DNA from: Lingula anatina
Lineage: Eukaryota > Brachiopoda > Lingulata > Lingulida > Lingulidae
Reading direction: 5' to 3'
Assembly (NCBI RefSeq): GCF_001039355.2
Contig: NW_019774069.1
Coordinates: forward strand, 1,161,301 to 1,225,300
Length of the DNA stretch: 64,000 bases
The notes beneath the pieces were generated by a model that was not told the DNA's origin, did not search any database, and saw only the letters and a program-made list of their open reading frames with translations. Position 1 is the first letter of the stretch. Every line of letters begins with the position of its first letter. Shown piece by piece: positions 26,155 to 36,100 of this stretch. Position numbers and translations under genes: made by a program.

Positions 26155-26638
26155 GTAAGTGAATCCCGCAACCGTCACTTACGCACTTTTGGCCAGTATA
26201 TTAGTCTGGTGGAGAGCAAAAGAGGTGTTTTGACAATAATTAAATAAATAAATAAATAAAAATAAATAATAATAATAATAAGAAGAAGAAGAAGAATATA
26301 ATTCCTCAAATTATCATAAACTGACATGTTAGTTAAAAGGCTTCTCGTACTCCTAGTAAGACGTTCAAGTTGTTCTTTTACATCACTCTTAACTTAGTCA
26401 AAGTTCCCAGACGTCATTTTTAAGAATGAGCCAAAGATGAAAGGTGTAAAACTTGAATTCAATCCCAAAATATTTTCCTAGACACTTGAAGTTTATCACA
26501 CAGTTAGTGTCTGAGCTGGGCATGAACACACAGTCAACATTTTGGTTTAGGCAGGATCTGGCATTAACTCTTGTACAGTACTCCTAGTAAGCCCTTGTTC
26601 TTTTACATGGCATATATTTTGTCTTGCTGCTGTCAACT

Positions 26639-26639
26639 N
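26639..26639. other. Single N: contig join between A1 and A2
   Basis: The N sits between ...gctgctgtcaact (end of A1) and aaaaaggtcatc (start of A2). The sequence after it repeats DNA already seen from 19554. It marks an assembly join rather than a natural boundary. Confidence 0.9.
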
Positions 26640-26843
26640 AAAAAGGTCATCAATATCAGTCTGTCAATATTATTTTTGCTACAAAAACCTTGTCTTCAAC
26701 CTTGGGAACATACATACATACTTTTTGTGTATCCATTTCAATTTCATCTAAAAGCAAGTATCAAAATTCCTTTACAGTAGCAATTTTGAAAAAGAAGCAT
26801 CTCTGCTTTTAGGGACTGCTTACAAATTTCCTATACTGTCCAA

Positions 26844-29800
26844 CTACAACTGTGTTAGTTGATCCAAAGCTTTATCCTTGTCACAATTATGTTTTACTAG
26901 AGCTTCCTTGACTTTTGCAGGGTGAAATCCCATCTGTTTAAAGTTGGTTAACATTTCAAGATAGTCTTTAACCTAAAATACAAATAATAAAAAGATACAT
27001 AAGATTTTTCATAATAACCTTAGCAGCTTTAATTTGTTAAATGAACAACTAATGGTAATTATTTGAATGTTTACAATGAATGCTATGTCGCAGGACCTCC
27101 TCATTAATGACAAAAGGATTTTCTGAGTAGAGAGAAACTACATGGTTGATTCAGACAGATGTTGAGATAAAATGAAGTGAGATGCTGCGAGTTCTCCGTG
27201 TTATAGGAAGTACAGGAAAAAACTGACCTACTGCAAATAGTGAATTATTCTTCACTGTCTGATTATTAGACTTAGATGAGATTATATTTTACTTAAACTA
27301 TTTATGAAAAGAACTGTTGTTATTTTTTTGATCCAGTTCATACCTTTGTATCCTGTTCTGGAAATGAGAATAATGCGTCTTCTGCATCAGCAGCTGTGTA
27401 TCCCTTCTCCAGTAGACTGCCAAGATGACACAAGTGATCCACCACCTAAAACATGCAAATATTCCCCATCAATTTAAAAAAACACACTCAAATATTTTAC
27501 AGTTTTTGTCATCTAAGTTATTAAAAATTGTCACCATAATCCCATGTAAGTGAGAATCCAGCTGAAGGACTGTCAACATACCATCCTGACAACTCACCTG
27601 TTTATCATCCATTCCCAGTTTTTCCACAGCTCTTGCCACCCTGGCTTGAGGAAACCCCATACTAACAACACTGTCAACCAGCCTCTGGGATTCATTGGAC
27701 AGTTTACTATATGGATTTCTTTCTCTTGGTGCTGGTCTAGGAGGTGGAGTGGCCCTGGCAGGACCTGCCTGTGGCGGACTGGACGTCTGAGGAGTACTGG
27801 GAAGAGGAGAGTACCTGTTCCAAGCCTGTATGGCATAATAGAAGGAAGAATGGTTAATTTTTTTCCCTTAAATTGTTTCATGTCATGTTAACATATTAAA
27901 AATTTCAACATCTTTTTCTTGTCACTGATTTCATATTTAATTGAACTGAATTTTGCGATTGTGTTTCGTTCTTGGTGTTCACAAGAGTTATCTTTGAGTG
28001 TAACCAGGAAAAAATCCACCCTTAGTATGTTTTGCCCTCACTTGCATGTTGTCATTTTCAGGTTTGTAATTTGTAAATCATTTAGACACATGAATGTCTC
28101 ATGAATAAGAACTAAAATCAGGATGGAAAGGGATATCTTTGTAACTATATTTCTATACTTTTCACTACTTGAGACAAGACTAATGTGTACAGTGCACCAA
28201 GTTTCAAGTTACTGTGAACTTCATAAAACTAGAATTTGTACTAAGTTGCTGCGCTCCAAATTCTACAAATTGTATTATCAGCAACAGCATGCATCACTTT
28301 GTTATAAAGGCAGTTATAATTTTTAATAAAGTCGTGCAAATTGTGATGTTATTTTTATAGATTATATGACAGCATATACAAAGAAAAAAATCAAAAGGGC
28401 AAATCTAAGGTACACTTGCAAAGTGTTTTCCTCCATCAAAAAGTGGAGGGTGAAAGTCAAAGTTTGAAAGATCGTGACATTCTAAAACATCAAAATATGA
28501 TGGGTTAAAAATTCAACTAAATACAAATCCTCTACAAACACTTTTACAGGTTGAAACTGAAATGTGATTTTGACCTCAAGGGTAGTCCTAATACATCAGT
28601 ATTCAACCAGCATTCATGAACTTATTTAAACTAGGATTAACATGCATCTGTTAAGGGCTTTAATTGACAAAGAAGTCTACAAAAGTCTAGCTTACCCACC
28701 AAAATTATCATTTTAATCAAATGACCAAAAAATCTATTTGTTTTAAAATACGTTTCTGCTCATCACGTTTCTGATGACTGTACAAATAAGGGTTTGTTCA
28801 CATGAAAAATCTATTTTCTAAAAATCTAAAAATCTATTGGCGGTATCTTGTGATCACGGTCTGTGCCCTGAATACCCCGCAGCGTAATTACTGGCAGCGC
28901 GAGCGAGTTACTTCCAAATTGAAGGCTGGCCAAATTGAAGGTTGAACATTTTGTGTGCGCTCGGGTAAATTACTGCCTGGCTGCTTGAGGCTTTTAAGCC
29001 GATTCCACTGATTGCAAATTACAATCGCCTTCAGAGTTGGACCAACCCAAGTAGTGTTGTGTAGATATCCGAATGGGGTCTCAGTACCCTAACTCTCTCA
29101 GTCAGTTTAACTATCCAGACAGCCATCTTGTTTTGTTCAAATGTAGTGTGAACTGGGGGCCCTGTTATATAACTGTGCATGCTTCATTCTTCTGTCTGAC
29201 CTAAAATAATCACCCAGCACCCCCCCCCACCCCCCCACCCACCCACCAGCATTATTTACTGAAGGTGTTAAGCAAGAAAGCATACTAACACTAGCACTGC
29301 ATGACACACTGTCAACCAAGACCACACCTTCCTGGCTCACCTGGCCAGAAGACACCCGTGATGGGGGAGACTTTGTTGTAAGATAAGGACTTAATGGAGC
29401 CCTCTCTACCTGGGATATGTCTGGGGTACTGCGTGAGCTCCTCCGGGAATCCTGAAATGATGGTCCTGAGCTAGCACTAAAGCTAGCAGTTATGTTTGAT
29501 TTTTCCAGGTTTAAGCTTTCATGAATTGCACTGTCATGTCTGCTGTACCGTCCATACGAGGTCTGAGTTGACCGACTGCCATCCCAAGAAGAAAGCACAG
29601 AAGGTTCTCCAAATTTTAGGTTTGAATTAGTGAGTGTAGAGTCACAGTCTGAGACTTTATTTCCCGCTCCAATAGGAGGGAGTGGAGAACTAACCAAAGC
29701 TGGCATAGCACCAATTGGAGGCAGCTTGGGAATTTTACTTTCTGGCAAACTTCTTCTTTTCTGTACTAAAACTTCCTTATGAGTTCCGGGTCCCCCATTT

Positions 29801-32517
29801 CTTAGGACACCAGTGTTTATATTTGGTTTTTGCGTTACATGCGGTTTGTAGGAAACTCTATCTATGGAAGTTTGTAATGTTACTCCAACAGAGTCAACTT
29901 CTACATTCTCACCACCATTAATTTCCTTGCCCATGTTTTGACTGTGAATATTTGAATTGTTTGTATTTTCTTCACAATTATGACCAATCCCATTGGCTAC
30001 TAGCCTGTTGTCGTTTTCCTGAGAGGACACAGAAAACAAATTCTTTAACTCCTCTCTATCATTGATTGTCTGCAGGGTTAAGTTATCAAAAGGGTCCTGT
30101 TCATTTTCAAAGTCTGCTAGGTTTATTCTAGCATTCTGTGCATCTCTGTTTTCATCTGTGTTCACTCTGTCCCTGGCAATGGGAACAGGAGTGAGAATAT
30201 CACTACTTATGTTGGCCAGTAATGGATTGACTTTCTCTGGGTGTCCAATATGTCCATTTTGTTTCAAGTGAGCATTTTCTACTGGCTGTCCCACATGGTC
30301 AGAACTGTTTGGGCATTCTCCTCTTTCTGTTGTATGCATATTATACTCATTATTCTCCAGTTGGTTAATTTGTTCCTCTCTAGAAATTTCCAATTCTTCT
30401 TCAGCTTCTCTCTGTGCCTCTGCATAATTCAGAACGGCTTGTTCTACTTCAAAATCATACTGAAATCAAACAAATACGTCAAATTAGGTCATGCATCACA
30501 ACTATTTTGTATGCTGTACTTGTTATTAATATAAATACAATTGAAACATGACCTATAATAGTATTTGATAAAACCAACTAACCAAGTCCTCAAACAAATA
30601 CTTTCACCACTATTTACATTTCAGGTGGTACTGGTAAACAGTCTGATGTTAATTTGTTTACAATGGCAAAATTGATGTTAACAATAAATCAGATTCAAGA
30701 CAATTCAAGACAATAAGTTGCCTGTGCCTATCCTTGAGACATTCTTCAGTCAACTTGCTATTCAATAATGTAATTAAGAAACTTACCATTTCTGATAAAA
30801 TGTTCCTGGGATCTGGCATTTGGAAACTCAGAGGAAGTGAAACCTAAAACAGAATGATGTCCTTTATTCGTCACATCCCTCTGTGGAAGTTACCCAGACT
30901 TTTCACAGTATTATCGTCCATTATTATAGTTCTAAATTTTTTAAAATTTTCAACGTGTTGCCTGTAGTTAAAGGTGCCCAGTGTAAGATTTTCCTGCAAA
31001 CTCATATTAAAAAAAAATTCTCAGATAAACGGCATTTTTCTTCAACAAACCAACTTCTGACCCTCTTTCCTGACATTCACAGTATGTTTGTAACAATTTG
31101 GGAAAATCAAAAAGTCCTTAATCCACAGTTTTTAAAGCATTTTCTTTTCAAATTCTACCATCACATCATTGACAGGTGATGAGGTCACGAAGTGATAAAT
31201 CAGATTATTTTGGGCCACATTAATTCATGGCACCCGTTTTTCAAATTACCAAAAAGTACCATTTGTCCTCAGATAAGTGACACTTTAGAAGTGACCGTCT
31301 TTAGAAGTGACCCTCAAAGTCTAGCTAACATGACTTACCTTACTCGGAGGTTTGGTGGCTTCTGAGATCTTAAAGGGCACTCCATCCATATAGGGGTTTG
31401 AGCTGCTGTGTGATACTGTGTGAAAAGAAATGTTGATCATAAAGACCTTTACCATCAATTGATTTTTATTTACAACTCATTTCTCTCTCACTTTTTGTAA
31501 TAAAATTATTTTTAACACTAAAGAAAAAATTTCTTAAAGTAAATTTACATGCAGTTGAAAAATGTTTAAGTCTGCTTTATGATATCCTTATTATTTTTGT
31601 AGAACCTGGTAAACTGTAAACAGTAAATTCCCTTCCAAAATTGTTCTAATTACTACCAAGCATCTGACACCTCTTTCCTGATCAGTCATAGTATTATACT
31701 GAACTAACACACATCCAATATGATATGATACTTAAGAATCAAAGACAACTACTGTCACAATACAAAGAAGTACAATAAATGCAAAAATACATGTTTTAAA
31801 GCAAAAAATTTAAAGATCTTATTTTTTTGCTATACTAACAAGAAAAAAAAAATAATAATCTAACTGTTGGCTAAGCTGATTTTTTAGACCCTTATCAGCT
31901 AGTATTAGTGAGTAGGCCATGACTGTTGACTTTTTGATAAAAAAAATCATATTTGAAATACCGATAGGTCTAAGTGTCTTTGCATAAACCTTTCCCGCTG
32001 ATTGTCTTATTAGGTAGGACTCACTAATAGCAGCAAAGGTTCATATACATAAAGTTCCCAGTTTCCTGCTTACTGTCACCTTTTTTGTTGGGTTCCACTC
32101 AGCTACCTTTGGATATAAAGAGTACCATCTGCCTATGAAATGCTTAGCTCATTCAGATAGTAAGCATAAGTCATAAAATAATATAAAGGGCTTGATTTGT
32201 CTACAAGCTTACTTACCAATGCTGGCATATGAGTGAAATCACTTGGAAATCTAATGTCCAAAAGTGACGTGAACTAACCAAGGAAATATACCATGCAATG
32301 CCCAATTGCCATATTGACCAACACTTGAACAGTGAACCATAAACATGACAACCATGTTCTCAAATGTGCAAACTACTCTTCTACAGGTGACAGAAAAATG
32401 ACAATTTGGTCGGTTGATGCAAAAGATCGACAACAGGCACCAGAAAAGAAGTATACATGTACATTCCCAAACTTACCATGTCTAACAACAACAGAACTTA
32501 CCACTGCTCGACCGCAT
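26844..32517 (-). CDS. UBAP1: UBAP1, ESCRT-I subunit, copy A2 (7 coding exons)
   Basis: Minus-strand exons in transcript order are 32517-32502, 31415-31339, 30843-30787, 30459-29341, 27825-27598, 27445-27344 and 26972-26844. Exon lengths are identical to copy A1 (16, 77, 57, 1119, 228, 102, 129 nt), giving about 575 aa with intact UMA and SOUBA regions. I count five amino-acid differences from A1, all in the linker of the 1119-nt exon (D/E in ERG-CPN, T/M in QN-GKE, A/T in HV-QKP, G/V in VL-QKR, T/P in AM-ALV). The 57-, 228-, 102- and 129-nt exons give the same protein, and the 77-nt exon has two synonymous changes. The copy is probably the other allele of the same gene and should not be counted as a paralogue without read-depth support. 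Confidence 0.95.
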
Positions 32518-33155
32518 ATACTCCATTATACTTTCAGCTACGTATTTTAATACCTTAGTGACTCTGAAAAATGTAGCAAATAAATGACATGGATGTAAAT
32601 CATGCAATCAAACTGATACTGATAACATCATTTGCCTGTCGATGTCACTAAGCTACAGATAATTGCAATTTTGCCTCGAATATTTGGTATCAGTATAAAT
32701 AAGACACATTACCAGTAAACTCAACAACAATCAAAATTATATAAAGAAAGTCCACGGTGTATCAAAATGCACCACTACCTTTTTAATACCAGGACAGAAA
32801 ACACAAATGACACAGCAGTGCTGATTCATAGGCCTGTGGTCCAAAATATTATTCTGCCATGTTGAAACTGCATCTGACGTCATTCAGAAAAATATTGGCC
32901 TACAATAAAAAATCCTTCGGATTCTTCATATCACGACCACTAAATGAGTTCAAGATTGTCAAAAATATTCACCAAAGAAAAAAAGAAAGCGCATATGTAT
33001 TTAAGATATGTCTCCATTTTTCTCGTGTACTCGATACTTTCATACTGTGTTGACTTCCGGTTAGGACGAGAGCTGACGACGTATTTGAAAGATCCGCAAA
33101 TGGTTTGTTTTTAACCAAAAAAAGTTTATGTACAGTTGTCCTTTACGTTTTGAAG
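32518..33155. promoter_or_regulatory. Bidirectional promoter region UBAP1 / gene 3 (A2 copy)
   Basis: Same arrangement as in A1. The ETS-type ACTTCCGG is at 33053-33060, about 100 bp upstream of the gene 3 ATG and 536 bp upstream of the UBAP1 ATG. A possible alternative UBAP1 5' exon with donor ATTG|GTAAGT lies in the adjacent intron at about 32216. Its ATG frame (MPAL) is out of phase with exon 2, so it would be untranslated. Confidence 0.6.
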
Positions 33156-36100
33156 ATGTATCGTAGGTCAAATTACAGCGCAGATAATTTTAGCCACCAA
33201 GGAGATGGATATGCACCACAAAGTAAGTGAATCCCGCAACCGTCACTTATGCACTTTTGGCCAGTAGTCTGATGGAGAGCAAAAGAGGTGTTTTGACAAT
33301 AATTAAATAAATAAATAAATAAATAAAAATAAATAATAATAATAAGAAGAAGAATATAATTCCTCAAATTATCATATACTGACATGTTAGTTAAAAGGCT
33401 TCTCGTACTCCTAGTAAGACGTTCAAGTTGTTCTTTTACATCACTCTTAACTTTGTCAAAGTTCCCAGACGAATGAGCCAAAGATGAAAGGTGTAAAACT
33501 TGACTTTCAATCCCAAAATACTTTCCTAGACACTTGAAGTTTATCACACAGTTAGTGTCTGAGCTGGGCATGAACACACAGTCAAAATTTTGGTTTAGGC
33601 AGGATCTGGCATTAACTCTTGTACTCCTAGTAAGCCCTTGTTCTTTTACATTGCATATATTTTGTCTTGCTGCTGTCAACTGACTTTTTAAAATATTTAT
33701 TTTTAAAGATTGTACTATAACTTTTTCATTTTCAACCTTTTCTAGATTATCAAAATACTGCCTACAGAATCAGTTCCCACCTGTTCCTAGTCATGTCTCT
33801 GTACAAGATGGAATAGTTGAGATGCAGAATACAATTCAAAATATATATAGAAACCTGACACTGGGACACTTTATGGGGGTTTGCAAAAACTAACAATTAC
33901 TGGTAGCACTACCTACCCCAGTACAATCACCCATGGACCCTACTGATACATACAAACATTATGATAAATAATAATATTTGATAAAAAAAAAGAGGCATGT
34001 GTATTTCTGGACATGGATTTGCTATACCACACTATTCTACCATAATGCAAAACCCTGATCAAAATAGGTTGAGTTTTTCTGAACAAATTATGAAATAGTT
34101 AACTATATTAGTATATAGTCTACTTTGCCAAACATACATGGTGATTTTTTTAAGAAACCTCTCATGGGCCTGAAGCCCTATGAAAGTTTTAAAAAATGGA
34201 ATCAAATTCACATTGGTGTAGAGAAGATGCATTAGTGAATGACTGGTGACTTGTGATGTGCTTACAGGTGACTTATACAAAACAACATGGTTGAATAATT
34301 CCTCTAGAGGGCTGGAGGCTTATTACAGTATTCAGGCCCGTAGCCAGCAATTTCAGAGGGGTGGTTCATTTTCTGAAAAAGTGGACCTTTTACCACAAAA
34401 TTCTCATGTACATACCTGTAGATCAAATTTTACCAAGAGTGGACCTTTTCCCAGCAAAAAGGGTGGTTCTTTCGAACCCCCCGAACCCCCCCTGGCTACG
34501 GGCCTGGTATTATTACTTGTCCAAATAGTGTCCTAAGCTCTACTCTAGTAACTAGAATAGATTACTATAGTGAAAGGCTAAGTATGGAGCAGAGTAAGCC
34601 CTAGCTATATCCTTTAGTAAAATGATAAGTTTGCAGCAGGTTTCCTGCAAATTTGCCACAAACAATTTAGTTTGGCAAACATTCTCTGATTTATAGGAGA
34701 AAAATGAGTCTGAGTTGAAGCAGCACTCCCAACACATAGAGTAGGAGCCTTAAAAGAGCAAATTCATACAAGCAGGTTTGTGAGAAATATAAAAAATTAG
34801 CCCATTACTTTTGTGTAGAAGCATTAAAATGCCCAGCAGATTACACAGCACAGAAGCCATTGTTTCAGACTCTATCTACTCAGATACATGTAGCTACATT
34901 TCTTTGTAATGTCTTCCTTTCAGGTCAAATAACAAACAGCAAAGCAGCCCATCATGAATTAGATGGAGTAGAATTTCAGCTTAGTGATAAATACAGAATA
35001 ATTACTGAAAAGGTGAGAAGTGTCATAAAGAGGCATTTTACTGGTAGAAATATTTTTATCAAAATATCCTTGAAATGGTTAGAACATTTGCCATGCTTAA
35101 CTTATAATGCAGATAGAGAATGGGGGACAGGTTATTTGATAATTACATGTTATTAATACATAAAATATCATATAATATCATCTTGTTAACACTTGTAGAT
35201 TACACTCCCATTGAACTATGAAGATCGCAAACTTTCCTTAGAAAACATGAAGGTAAAGTATCATCCTGGTCAAGCATGTATAATTACTCAAACCAAATTG
35301 TTGACAATTCATTGTACCATTGGCAAAGGACAATCTGTTTTCCATAATCAAATTAAAGGGAAAGTTAAAACTATTTGTAAAGATTTTTTTTGATGGAATT
35401 TAAACTTGGGGATCCTAATGAGTAATTCAGTTATCATTTGTCTTTACATAATTGTCCATCAAAAGTACTTTTGAGATATTTTTACATTTCAGTATGATTT
35501 TTCCCTTGAGAAGAAAGTTTTAGAAAACACTGCATCTTGATTGCATTCAGTGGACAGAGAGAGAGAGAGAGAGACATGGTGAGGCAAAGCCTAAGATTTA
35601 AGAAGAATGGTGCAATGTGGACTTCTTGCAATATGTGTGTTTACATATTGAAGCTATTTTGGCTGGCCAGAATTTAGAGTTTTATGTGATTTGTATAATG
35701 ATGAAAACATTCTTATCATGAACTTTTTTTTCTAAAAAAGCTGGTCTTACTGCTATAGTATAAAGCTGAGGATTTATGCTATTTTTATTTCCTATAGTAT
35801 TTTAATGATGCAGTTGCACTTAATTTACCACAGCGAATTTACCACTTACTTTTTATCAATGCTGGTGAGTCAAACTATTTCTTTGCTTTTATTTGGTTTT
35901 ATTTAAAGATAAATATATATTCTTCTGAAAAAATGTTGTGGTAAACTTCTTCTTTATAAACCATTGGTCGCAAAATTTATATATTTTCATTTATTGAAAA
36001 ACAGTATGTATATTTTTGCTGTTGGATGCATTATGATGCAAAAGTATGATTTTAAAATTAGAAAGGCCTTAGCACTCTTAAATTGCTCAAAATTTTTGTT

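Larger units (their letters stand above)
19554..26638. repeat. Duplicated block A, copy A1 (UBAP1 plus exon 1 of gene 3)
   Basis: This block aligns end to end with 26640-33681, with scattered SNPs and small indels (a visible divergence of the order of 1-2 percent; not computed). Its right end stops exactly at a single N (26639). Copy A1 has an extra stretch of about 40 bp near 24181-24225 that A2 lacks. The left flank is single-copy. Most likely this is haplotype 1 of the locus. Confidence 0.95.
26640..33681. repeat. Duplicated block A, copy A2
   Basis: Counterpart of 19554-26638. It runs without a gap into block B1, so A2-B1 is one contig (26640-39607). Microsatellite lengths differ from A1; for example the (ATAA)n/(AAG)n tract is at 26240-26296 in A1 and 33300-33356 in A2. 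Most likely haplotype 2. Confidence 0.95.

Noticed and set aside
19754-32517. Two tandem UBAP1 paralogues
   Set aside because: Exon lengths are identical, sequence differences are small, and single Ns sit at the copy joins. Alleles placed side by side by the assembler explain this better than a natural duplication.
33173-33679. 168-codon minus-strand frame near the shared promoter
   Set aside because: It runs antisense over gene 3 exon 1 and a repeat tract that translates to LLIIIIYFYLF. The A1 copy is broken by indels, so it is not conserved even between the two haplotypes.
34246-34536. Frame with a Gly/Pro-rich segment (GGSFEPPEPP)
   Set aside because: This is the translated interior of the 174-bp MITE and is absent from B2.
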